64,000 nt of DNA, from NCBI GenBank assembly GCA_903903985.1, contig CAIVAT010000190.1, positions 48,405-112,404 of the forward strand. The letters run 5' to 3'. Shown here in pieces: positions 36,064-44,026 of the stretch. Source of the DNA: an uncultured Bacteroidales bacterium (GTDB lineage: Bacteria; Bacteroidota; Bacteroidia; Bacteroidales; FEN-979). Each line of letters begins with the position of its first letter. Position 1 is the stretch's first letter. The notes under the pieces are model-generated. The model was not told where the DNA came from, did not search any database, and worked only from the letters and a program-made list of their open reading frames with translations. The translations under genes and the position numbers were made by a program.

Positions 36064-37086
36064 TCAGAATGATAGCGTTTTTAGCATGGATTCCACTTTT
36101 ATAAGCATGGAGTCGGTGAAATCGAGGTGTGTGACAAATCGGATGGTTTGAGGATCGATTGGCAGCGCGTGTATATCGTTTTCTTTTAACGCTTTAAGGA
36201 ATCCCCGGGCGCCATCTTTTTTCCTGAGGGTGAAAATAACAATATTGGACTCAACGGGTATAACGGATTCAATAAAAGGAAGGGTCTCAAGTGTTTTGCC
36301 CAGGCAATGCGCCCGGTCATTGTCCTGTTTCAGCCGGTCAATGTTGTTGTCCAGTGCATAAATACCGGCTGCAGCAAGATATCCCACCTGCCGCATGGCC
36401 CCGCCTAACGCTTTACGCACCCTTCGGGCCTTTTTGATAAATGTCCTGTCGCCGATCAATAATGAACCAATGGGCGCTCCAAGGCCTTTTGACAGGCATA
36501 TCGATACTGAATCGAACAGTTTCGCGTATTTTTCAGGTTGTTCGCCGGTTTCAGCCAGTGCATTGAAAAGGCGTGCCCCATCCAGGTGAAACTTTAGTGC
36601 ATGATTCTGGCAAATTTCCGAAATTGAAGCGAGGTCTTCATACCTGTAAATTGTGCCACCACGTTTATTCATGGTGTTTTCCACTTCAACCAGGGATGTT
36701 ATGGGCCGGTGAATATCTTCGGGATTGTTGATATGGGTGAACACTTCCTCCGGGGAGACATGTCCGCGAGCACCCTCAAGCAGGCACACCGAAACACCGG
36801 AGTTTCGCATCATGGCTCCGCCCTCATAATAATAAACATGAGCATCCCGATGGCATATCACTTCATCACCCGGTCTGGTATACACATTGATGGCTATCTG
36901 GTTGGTCATGGTCCCTGAAGGGCAAAACAGTGCTGCTTCTTTCCCGAACAGCCTGGCTGCTTTATCTTCCAGGGCAATTGCCGTAGGGTCATCCTGAAAA
37001 ACATCATCGCCCACCCGGGCCGATAACATGGCTTCGAGCATCTCTCGGGAAGGGCGGGTAACCGTATCGCTTCTCAAATCGATCAT
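36064..37086 (-). CDS. ltaE: Low-specificity L-threonine aldolase
   Basis: 340 residues of PLP fold type I. The start MIDLRSDTVTRPSREMLEAM is the typical aldolase N-terminus. Other motifs are VGDDVFQDDPTA near 27, LFCPSGTMTNQIAI near 53, HRDAHVYYYEGGA near 80, LHFHLDGARLFNA-like text (LKFHLDGARLFNA, about 165) and the PLP lysine in SICLSKGLGAPIGS near 197. It cleaves L-threonine or allo-threonine to glycine and acetaldehyde. It lies 9 nt downstream of the YncE-like gene, with which it probably forms an operon. Confidence 0.93.
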   Translation of the reverse strand: MIDLRSDTVTRPSREMLEAMLSARVGDDVFQDDPTAIALEDKAARLFGKEAALFCPSGTMTNQIAINVYTRPGDEVICHRDAHVYYYEGGAMMRNSGVSVCLLEGARGHVSPEEVFTHINNPEDIHRPITSLVEVENTMNKRGGTIYRYEDLASISEICQNHALKFHLDGARLFNALAETGEQPEKYAKLFDSVSICLSKGLGAPIGSLLIGDRTFIKKARRVRKALGGAMRQVGYLAAAGIYALDNNIDRLKQDNDRAHCLGKTLETLPFIESVIPVESNIVIFTLRKKDGARGFLKALKENDIHALPIDPQTIRFVTHLDFTDSMLIKVESMLKTLSF

Positions 37087-37095
37087 GAAGGTGGA

Positions 37096-38100
37096 TTAAT
37101 TGGAAACAACTAAAATCCTGAAAGAGCCAGGGGTGACTTTGCGCTTGCCATTGTCCATGGATACTTCGGCCGATGGCAGGTAAATCCGCCTTGTTGTTTC
37201 ATCGAAAGTGATGGTGCGTGCGCTCTTCCGGGTGGAAAGTGTCTGGATGACCTTATAGTCGTCAGGGCCATCCTGATGTACCACCGTAAGGGTTCCTTCC
37301 CCATTGGATGCGAGGATGTTGCGGTCATCGCCAATGAAGATGAGCCCATCGCATCCTTCGCCCATGGGCAATATGGAAATAATCTTCCCGTCGGTTGCAT
37401 TCATGACGACAATCTGATTCGATTCACTGCAAGCCGAGAACAGGCGGTTGTTTTTAATGTCAAGGCCAATTCCTGACGGTTCTTTCCCGGGCTCAAGGGG
37501 CCATTCAGCTATTATTTTCAATGTTACTGCATCGAACTTTACGATCGTCGATTTATCCTCGATGTTGCAATAAATTTGTCCACTGCCGTTTGAAACAGCG
37601 GCTTCAGGTTTGCCGGATACGGATAATGTGCCAGCGACAAGGTTCGTTTTTGCATCGATGGCAGTGACCGAGTTGCCCCTTCCGTTGAAGGTGAAGATCC
37701 GGTTGGTGAAAGCATCATAAATAATCGCGTCCGGATTTTTCCCGGTGGCAATTTTATCAACCACTTTCAAAGTCTTCAGGTCGAACACGATGACAGAATC
37801 TATTCGTCCTGCCGTGATAAACCCCTTGTTTAATGCAGGGACACAAACAATTCCATGAACACCGGGTGTGTTGGGTATCTGCCCGATGAGTTTCTCCGTT
37901 TTCAGGTCCAGTACCTCCACACAGGTTCCATGAGAGATAAACAATCGCTGGGTTGGTTTATCAACAGTCAGGTAATCCCAACCACCATTGCCTTCAACAG
38001 GAATTTCCTTCACTACCCTGTACGGACCGGCATTCTGCTGGGCACAGGTAATCTGAACGGCCATCAGCGATATAAGCATAAAAGGAAACAATTTTTTCAT
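37096..38100 (-). CDS. Secreted YncE-like beta-propeller protein
   Basis: 334 residues with signal peptide MKKLFPFMLISLMAVQITCAQ. Repeated blades of about 40 residues, for example TQRLFISHGTCVEVLDLKTEKLIGQIPNT-type strands, VFDLKTLKVVDKIATGKNPD and NSVTAIDAKTNLVAGTLSVSG, match the YVTN/YncE family of seven-bladed propellers. Such proteins are periplasmic or surface-exposed and often bind partner proteins or DNA, but no catalytic role can be read here. It is the first gene of a likely pair with the threonine aldolase; no metabolic link between the two is evident. Confidence 0.82.
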   Translation of the reverse strand: MKKLFPFMLISLMAVQITCAQQNAGPYRVVKEIPVEGNGGWDYLTVDKPTQRLFISHGTCVEVLDLKTEKLIGQIPNTPGVHGIVCVPALNKGFITAGRIDSVIVFDLKTLKVVDKIATGKNPDAIIYDAFTNRIFTFNGRGNSVTAIDAKTNLVAGTLSVSGKPEAAVSNGSGQIYCNIEDKSTIVKFDAVTLKIIAEWPLEPGKEPSGIGLDIKNNRLFSACSESNQIVVMNATDGKIISILPMGEGCDGLIFIGDDRNILASNGEGTLTVVHQDGPDDYKVIQTLSTRKSARTITFDETTRRIYLPSAEVSMDNGKRKVTPGSFRILVVSN

Positions 38101-38232
38101 GGTATGTTTTTTTCAAAGGTCGGAAATTTTAAGAAGTATTTGCCATGGACTCAAATTTATTTTTCCTAAATCCTTCAGATCCATGCCATGTATAAAATTT
38201 TAATATCATTCACAGTTCTTTCGGATTATGAG

Positions 38233-38240
38233 TAACTTTG
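38233..38240 (+). promoter_or_regulatory. Putative -7 element of the LruC-domain gene
   Basis: TAACTTTG (TAnnTTTG), 22 nt before the ATG at 38263. A clear -33 TTTG was not found. Confidence 0.5.
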
Positions 38241-38262
38241 TAATGCTTTATAAAAACGGATC

Positions 38263-40536
38263 ATGAAAAAAACCATCTTTCTGCTTGGCGTTGCTGGTTT
38301 GATGATCATGATCTCAGGCAGTTGTCGCAAAACAACCACACCGGAAAAGGATCCGGCCTCCATGGATGAGTTGAAAATTCCTGCCGGCTTTAACTGGGAA
38401 TCCAGCCGTTTGATAAACCTGACAATCGGAATTGAATTGCTCACGGCCAATATCGGATCCCTGTGCCGGATTTCCGTTTATGATAAATATCCTGATCAGC
38501 AGGGAAACCTTTTGGTCAGGGGAGCCGCCGGATACGGATCCCCCTTTGAATATACGCTGCGCATACCCACTACCTTGAAAACCATCTATCTGAAAGCAGA
38601 AGACGGCAGCAGTTTTTCAGTGCTCGACAGCGTCGGTGTCAGTGAGAACATCAGTTATCTCTTTACCCAAACACTGTTTAGAAACTCCCTGAACCTAACA
38701 ACTGATCCGGATTGCAGCGGCGCAACACCATCAAAAACCCTTTCAGGGAATCAGACCTACACCATCAACAACGGAACCTGGTACGTGACCGGTACTTTCA
38801 CCGGGATCATCAATTTTGGTTCAAGCGGGGCATCCATCAACGTATGTGGAACCTTTCATCCCCAAATGATCAACAACATGGGAACCGGATGCAATATTGC
38901 GGTAACACAGGGAGGGACCTTTCAAATGGATAACAACCTGGTAATGGGAAACGGCTCCAGGCTTACCTTGTTCAGCAACTCACACATTTTGCTGGGTGGA
39001 TTGACCATGAACGGAACCACACCGAGAATAATAAATTATGGCAGTGATTTCGTGATCAATTCACCATTTTCCCCAAACGGATCTTTAGAGAATTATGGAT
39101 CGATGGTCATGAATGGCCTGAGCGTAACTCCATCTGCGACGCTTTTCGTTACAACAGGTTCCCTGGTCATCAATGGTAATTTCAATTTAAATACCAGTAT
39201 AACAAACAATGGAGCCATTGAGGTTTTAGGCAATTTCAACCTGAACAGTGGCGGCACTTTATATCATAATTGTAAAATGATCGTGCACAATGCCCTGATC
39301 CTGAACAATGGCAATCTTGTCTTGAATGGCGCTTACCTAAGGGAAACCGCGCTCCTTCAAATCAATGCAGGAGCTACGGTTTTACTTAAAAATAATTCCA
39401 TGATATCCACCTATGATTATGATCAGAATAAGGATGTGCAGGGGACAGGAGGCCGAAGTGAGATCAAGATCAGCAATCAAGGGTCTGTAAATGGACAAAA
39501 TAAAGTGAGCGGATCAATTGAAATGGTAACCCCCTCAGGGACTTTAAACATGGGAGGCAGCATAAACTTTATCAATGGTGCCAAACTCACAAAAATATCT
39601 GCTGCAACCAATATCATTCCTGTTTCGAACTGTAACCCGGAAGGAATAGGCGGCACTCCGCCACCTGCAGATGCCGATGCTGACGGGATTCCCGACAATC
39701 TTGATAATTATCCGTCGGACCCGACACGTGCATTTGACAACTACTATCCATCCCGATCTGTTTATGGAACACTTGCTTTTGAAGATCTTTGGCCGAGCAA
39801 AGGAGATTATGATCTGAATGACCTTGTGGTTGATTACCATTTTCAAATTGTCACCAATACCCAGAACAAGGTAGTGGATATAAAACCCACTTTCTGTGTT
39901 CGGGCGGCCGGTGCCGGATATAACAATGGATTTGGTTTCCAGATTGACGGAGTCCTGCCGGGGCAGATAGCTACTGCCACCGGTTCTTCCCTTTTGAATT
40001 CATATATTTCTGTGGCGTCAAATGGAACCGAGCGTGATCAGGCAAAAGCTGTGATCATTGTTTTTGACAACTACAATAACGTGATTCATCGAGGCGGTGT
40101 CAGTGGCTTTTATAACACAGATCCCACCGTGCCCAAAGGATACGGTGATACAGTCAGGATCAGTATTCACCTCACCTCACCCCTTGCACAATCGATTGTC
40201 GGGTCTCCTCCCTACAATCCTTTCCTGATAAAAAATATGCAGCGGTCATCGGAAATTCATCTTGCCGATCATCCCCCTACTTCACTTGCCAATATGGAAT
40301 TATTTGGCACAGGCAACGACGATTCAAACCCCGGAACAGGCCGTTATTATAAAACCTCCAACAACCTTCCCTGGGCTTTAAACCTGCCGGTAAAATTCGA
40401 TTATACCTTAGAAAGGATTCCGATCATCCAGGGTTATTCGCATTTCTCCACCTGGTCCCAGTCGGCGGGAACTCAATTCCCTGATTGGTACACAAACCTT
40501 GCTGGATACCGCATTTCCACAAAGATATACCAATAG
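38263..40536 (+). CDS. LruC-domain surface lipoprotein
   Basis: 757 residues with lipoprotein signal MKKTIFLLGVAGLMIMISGS followed by Cys. The middle (about 150-450) is rich in Asn, Gly and hydrophobic strands (NNGAIEVLGNFNLNSGG), a probable beta-helix. At about 467-485 an Asp-rich calcium-type loop, DADADGIPDNLDNYPSDP, leads into the LruC region: YPSRSVYGTLAFEDLWPSKG, DYDLNDLVVDYHFQ, and GFGFQIDGVLPG. The LruC/DUF4842 domain is frequent in Bacteroidota and Leptospira surface lipoproteins of unknown function. The protein is probably anchored in the outer membrane. Confidence 0.85.
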   Translation: MKKTIFLLGVAGLMIMISGSCRKTTTPEKDPASMDELKIPAGFNWESSRLINLTIGIELLTANIGSLCRISVYDKYPDQQGNLLVRGAAGYGSPFEYTLRIPTTLKTIYLKAEDGSSFSVLDSVGVSENISYLFTQTLFRNSLNLTTDPDCSGATPSKTLSGNQTYTINNGTWYVTGTFTGIINFGSSGASINVCGTFHPQMINNMGTGCNIAVTQGGTFQMDNNLVMGNGSRLTLFSNSHILLGGLTMNGTTPRIINYGSDFVINSPFSPNGSLENYGSMVMNGLSVTPSATLFVTTGSLVINGNFNLNTSITNNGAIEVLGNFNLNSGGTLYHNCKMIVHNALILNNGNLVLNGAYLRETALLQINAGATVLLKNNSMISTYDYDQNKDVQGTGGRSEIKISNQGSVNGQNKVSGSIEMVTPSGTLNMGGSINFINGAKLTKISAATNIIPVSNCNPEGIGGTPPPADADADGIPDNLDNYPSDPTRAFDNYYPSRSVYGTLAFEDLWPSKGDYDLNDLVVDYHFQIVTNTQNKVVDIKPTFCVRAAGAGYNNGFGFQIDGVLPGQIATATGSSLLNSYISVASNGTERDQAKAVIIVFDNYNNVIHRGGVSGFYNTDPTVPKGYGDTVRISIHLTSPLAQSIVGSPPYNPFLIKNMQRSSEIHLADHPPTSLANMELFGTGNDDSNPGTGRYYKTSNNLPWALNLPVKFDYTLERIPIIQGYSHFSTWSQSAGTQFPDWYTNLAGYRISTKIYQ

Positions 40537-40673
40537 GATTTAATTGCAGGCCGATCCCACGCTGATCTCCCTTCGATTTTTTTACCTTGCTACAGGGAAT
40601 AATATCCAGTGGGTGCTCAATGATTTTAACACATACGGATGAATGAATTTAACTATTTTTACAAAAAAAAATC

Positions 40674-41315
40674 ATGAAGAGAACACTTTACCTTATTTTT
40701 ATATTTTTAATTGCGGTTGCGGAATTGCTTGCCCAAAACACCACCAGGCCGGATACCCTTGCCAAAAAAAGTGGACCTGCCAGCGCTGACAGTACGGTTA
40801 AAAAAGAGACTGTCGCCGTAAAAGTGCAGGAACAACCTGCAAATAAAAAAGCCCGTAAAGATACCAGACCAATCAAGGACCGCATTGACTTTGACCTCGG
40901 AACGAGTTTCTGGATGAATACCAATCAGGTTTTCGGAGAGGTTTCGCTGCTCGTTTCTTATCGTTTCCCGAAGATCCTGAGTATCGGAGCCGGTCCGACT
41001 TATATTTTCAGTTATCAGCGTGATTATGACAGGAACCTGAATGGTTGGGGCGGAAAGATCTTTGTGAGGGCACAGTTGTTGAAATTCATCTACCTATGGA
41101 CAGAATACCAGGGCATTGACAACCAGTATATCACCGATTGGAATCCATATACTGTAAGCAGCGGATATGTCGATTCCTGGTTCCTGGGCGCAGGGCTCAA
41201 CATCAGGCTGGGGCGCAGGTTCGGCATCAACATGTCGGTGTTGTACGATGTCCTTCACGGGTCGACATCCCCCTACAACAGTGCAACGACCTACCGGCTG
41301 GGGTTTGCGTTTTAA
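40674..41315 (+). CDS. Small outer-membrane beta-barrel-like protein
   Basis: 213 residues with signal peptide MKRTLYLIFIFLIAVAELLAQ. A charged, low-complexity segment (about 22-65, ADSTVKKETVAVKVQEQ) is followed by alternating amphipathic strands (IDFDLGTSFWMN, GEVSLLVSYRFP, LSIGAGPTYIFSY, KIFVRAQLLKFIYLWTEY, SWFLGAGLNIRLG) and a terminal aromatic, YRLGFAF. This is the pattern of an 8-strand outer-membrane barrel whose last residue is Phe, as read by the BAM machinery. No named family is recognised. A GC-rich palindrome follows it. Confidence 0.7.
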   Translation: MKRTLYLIFIFLIAVAELLAQNTTRPDTLAKKSGPASADSTVKKETVAVKVQEQPANKKARKDTRPIKDRIDFDLGTSFWMNTNQVFGEVSLLVSYRFPKILSIGAGPTYIFSYQRDYDRNLNGWGGKIFVRAQLLKFIYLWTEYQGIDNQYITDWNPYTVSSGYVDSWFLGAGLNIRLGRRFGINMSVLYDVLHGSTSPYNSATTYRLGFAF

Positions 41316-41328
41316 TGGGAAGCCCTAA

Positions 41329-41401
41329 ACCCCCGGCCCCTTCTACCTTGGGGAGAAGGGGAGAACTCCTTCACCTTAAGGAGGGGGTCAGGATGAGGTC
41401 A
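41329..41401. repeat. GC-rich intergenic palindrome, copy D (barrel-beta-lactamase junction)
   Basis: CCCCCGGCCCCTTCTACCTT then GGGGAGAAGGGGAGAACTCC and CTTAAGGAGGGGGTCAGGAT GAGGTC. This is the longest of four copies, with C-rich and G-rich arms and the same AGGTC edge. It ends 11 nt before the next ATG. Confidence 0.65.
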
Positions 41402-41412
41402 TTTTGTCGCCA

Positions 41413-42303
41413 ATGAAAACGAAAATAATTCTGATTTCATTCCTGGCATGCTTTTTAACCGGGAATCATTTGGTAGCGCAACAGGCCACTGATCATCAGG
41501 GAATGGCAACCTCCATAAAGCCGGATGCTGACTCTGCATCTGTCCTGAAAAGTATCTTCGACAAATATGACCTCGCCGGAACCATTATTTTGTTCGAGCC
41601 TGCGAACGATCGGTATTTCGGATACAATCAAGCCCTTTGGGACAGCGGGTATCTCCCGGCTTCCACATTTAAAATACCGAATACGCTCATCGGTTTGGAA
41701 ACAGGTGTGATCGACACAAACCATATATTCCGGTGGAAGGGAGAAAAAAGAAGACTCCCTCAATGGGAACAGGACCTTCCGCTGCGTGAGGCTTTCAGGG
41801 TTTCCTGTGTTCCATGTTTCCAGGAACTAGCCAGGAAAACCGGGCCGGAACGGATGAAATCCTACCTGGAAAAACTTGGTTATCCGGGTATGGATGTCCG
41901 CCCCGGAAACATCGATCTTTTCTGGCTTGAAGGAACTTCAAGGATTACGCCAAGGCAGCAGGTTGAATTCATCAGGCGCCTTTTCGATGAGAAACTCCCG
42001 CTGAGAAAATCGGTGATGCAGGCCATGAAAGCCATCATGGTCAATGAAATAACCCCCGGTTACACCCTGAGTGGCAAAACCGGGTGGGCCATTCGCAATG
42101 GCAACAACTTCGGATGGTTTGTCGGATATCTTGAAACCAAAGGGAAAGTGTACTTTGTAGCCACACTTGTTGTACCAAAAGACCAGAAGCAGGTTGAGGA
42201 TTTTGCATCCGCGCGGAAACTGATCGCCATGGAGGTTTTCAGGCAATTTGGGTTGATTCCGGGTAATAGCAAGGAAACCCAATCACCGGGGCTTAAAAAA
42301 TGA
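41413..42303 (+). CDS. Class D (OXA-type) beta-lactamase
   Basis: 296 residues; the ATG at 41413 gives signal peptide MKTKIILISFLACFLTGNHL ending in VAQ, so periplasmic. Class D motifs: STFK with the active-site Ser84 and Lys87, SCV at 131-133 (S-x-V), FWLEG with Trp171 (the residue that stabilises the carbamylated lysine), and KTGWA at 222-226. The usual YGN triad is YPG (157-159). Class D enzymes hydrolyse penicillins and some carbapenems; the spectrum cannot be read. The family match is strong by motif order and spacing, but an OXA-like sensor fragment is a minor alternative. No transfer signs surround it. Confidence 0.9.
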   Translation: MKTKIILISFLACFLTGNHLVAQQATDHQGMATSIKPDADSASVLKSIFDKYDLAGTIILFEPANDRYFGYNQALWDSGYLPASTFKIPNTLIGLETGVIDTNHIFRWKGEKRRLPQWEQDLPLREAFRVSCVPCFQELARKTGPERMKSYLEKLGYPGMDVRPGNIDLFWLEGTSRITPRQQVEFIRRLFDEKLPLRKSVMQAMKAIMVNEITPGYTLSGKTGWAIRNGNNFGWFVGYLETKGKVYFVATLVVPKDQKQVEDFASARKLIAMEVFRQFGLIPGNSKETQSPGLKK

Positions 42304-42319
42304 GCATCCTGGTTCAAGA

Positions 42320-43882
42320 TTAATTGGCCTTTATCCGGTAACGGTTGCTGTTTTCATACGAATCGCACGGGCCGTAATCTGAATGCTTGTATTTCCAGTC
42401 GTTGCTGCCCGGTGAGATGTTGAATCCAAGGGCAAAATAGAGGTCAACTCCGCGTACATCCGTCAGGTTGATAAGTGTGCCAAGCTTTTCCGTCCCGATG
42501 GTGAAGCAATAAATGCGGAAAGACAACCCTATTTGCGGGTCCCTGAAATCGACCAGCGACAACGGCAGGTTTACTTCCCACAATGGCGTTTCATAGCGGG
42601 GGGTGACCGACAGCATGGTTGCCCGACGCACGGCGGGATTGCCCAGTTTGATCCCCTGGACAAAGGTCATGTTGGCAAAAACACTGTGGCCAAAATTATA
42701 ATCGAACTGAAGGCTGAGGGCTGTGGGCAGCCAAACGGAGAATGCAGATTTATTCGTGAGGGAGGCCAGTGAATCCCCAAGCAGGTTGTGACTTGCCGAC
42801 CGCATGAAATGCTGTATGCTGGTGGTATGAAAGCTCCTGAGTCCGGTCCACTGTTCATTGGTGACGTTGTTGAATTCATGAACCTGGACATTCTTGTCGA
42901 ACGTTATCCTTCCAAGGTCAATCATTGAAAGCCCGGCCCTGAAACGATAATCCTCGTCCTGCGCGTCACGCTCCTTGCGGTTTGCTGCATTCCGGGTTGC
43001 CCTCCCGGTTTTCTGCAGCCAATTGATTCCGAAATCGACACTCCATCCTGTCCCCTTGATAAGGGGATCAAGGGTAAGGGCATTGCCCCCGGCATAATCC
43101 GTAGGCAGCGCAAAACCAAACGTGCAATTAAGTTCATCAAAATAGATGGTGTCGCTGTTCGGAACATGATAAGCAGTGTTATTAAGAGCGCCATAAGCGG
43201 CCCCTGTACCAAGCAATCCTTTGAAAGTCGCACCAGCCGTAACGTTCCTGTTTTGGCCGCTGAGAAATGTATATGCATAACCCAAACCCAGTTCAATCCA
43301 GGACAAGAAACTTACCTGGTAAGGCCCTTCGGAATAGGTTATATTGTGCTGGGGGGCAAAATCCATCCCTCTGAAAATGAAATTGGCTGTATTGTATGTC
43401 AATTTATCAACTGAAACGTTGTTCCGGAATCCGGTAATCAGCGAAAAAGCATGATTCCCGTAATGGATCATGAGCGACGGCCCCAGGATCCGAGTATTAG
43501 CATATAACCGTTTCAGTGAAGTAATTTTTTTATAATCCACAAAATGCAAAGAATCGGTAAATTGGAATTCAGGATATTGATAGACATACAGGTACTGCGG
43601 GTCATTGATATTGACGCTGAACAACCGGAGAAAGTTGTAATCCTTTTTATGGATATACAGGTAGTTTGAGTTGAGGAAAAAATCGCCTCCCAGCAGGTTC
43701 ACATTGATGAATTGACGCTGGTAGCCCATGTTGGCAGGATTGACCAGGGAACCATTCACACCGGCATGGTTGCCACTGACAATACCAAGCATCTCCTGTG
43801 CGTTGGTGGTGACAATGCGGAGCAACAAATACATGAACGTCACGAGCAGGATTTTCACGATGAAATGAAATCTACGATGCAT
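42320..43882 (-). CDS. DUF5723-like outer-membrane beta-barrel protein
   Basis: 520 residues from the ATG at 43882, giving MHRRFHFIVKILLVTFMYLL and a cleavage site after TTNAQ. The opening GIVSGNHAGVNGSLVNPANMGYQRQF is typical of the DUF5723 barrel family (and of PorV/PorP-like barrels, with the NPA motif). Many alternating strands follow (HAFSLITGFRNNVS, ELGLGYAYTFLSG). It is probably a Bacteroidota-specific outer-membrane barrel; function unknown. It is divergent from the TonB receptor gene and has a good promoter. Confidence 0.78.
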   Translation of the reverse strand: MHRRFHFIVKILLVTFMYLLLRIVTTNAQEMLGIVSGNHAGVNGSLVNPANMGYQRQFINVNLLGGDFFLNSNYLYIHKKDYNFLRLFSVNINDPQYLYVYQYPEFQFTDSLHFVDYKKITSLKRLYANTRILGPSLMIHYGNHAFSLITGFRNNVSVDKLTYNTANFIFRGMDFAPQHNITYSEGPYQVSFLSWIELGLGYAYTFLSGQNRNVTAGATFKGLLGTGAAYGALNNTAYHVPNSDTIYFDELNCTFGFALPTDYAGGNALTLDPLIKGTGWSVDFGINWLQKTGRATRNAANRKERDAQDEDYRFRAGLSMIDLGRITFDKNVQVHEFNNVTNEQWTGLRSFHTTSIQHFMRSASHNLLGDSLASLTNKSAFSVWLPTALSLQFDYNFGHSVFANMTFVQGIKLGNPAVRRATMLSVTPRYETPLWEVNLPLSLVDFRDPQIGLSFRIYCFTIGTEKLGTLINLTDVRGVDLYFALGFNISPGSNDWKYKHSDYGPCDSYENSNRYRIKAN

Positions 43883-43904
43883 ATCACGAATCGTTACCCT
43901 ATCA

Positions 43905-43936
43905 CAAACATACAATCAATTTCCACGTTTTCCAAA
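43905..43936 (-). promoter_or_regulatory. Consensus promoter of the DUF5723-like gene
   Basis: Minus-strand TTTG at 43936-43933, a 20-nt spacer and TATGTTTG at 43912-43905. The predicted leader is about 16 nt. Confidence 0.65.
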
Positions 43937-43976
43937 TGCCGGAAATGCAGGTTATCCGCCACAAACTATTTTTATA

Positions 43977-43984
43977 TACTTTTG
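43977..43984 (+). promoter_or_regulatory. Putative -7 element of the TonB-dependent receptor gene
   Basis: TACTTTTG (TAnnTTTG), 43 nt before the ATG at 44027. It lies back to back with the divergent promoter at 43905-43936. Confidence 0.5.
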
Positions 43985-44026
43985 CCGTTTTTACCAGTTC
44001 CCTTTTTCGCCATTTCACTATATAGG

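Noticed and set aside
43712..44026. An N-terminal extension of the TonB receptor starting at an upstream ATG
   Set aside because: It would overlap the divergent gene and remove the signal peptide from the N-terminus; the start at 44027 follows a -7 box.
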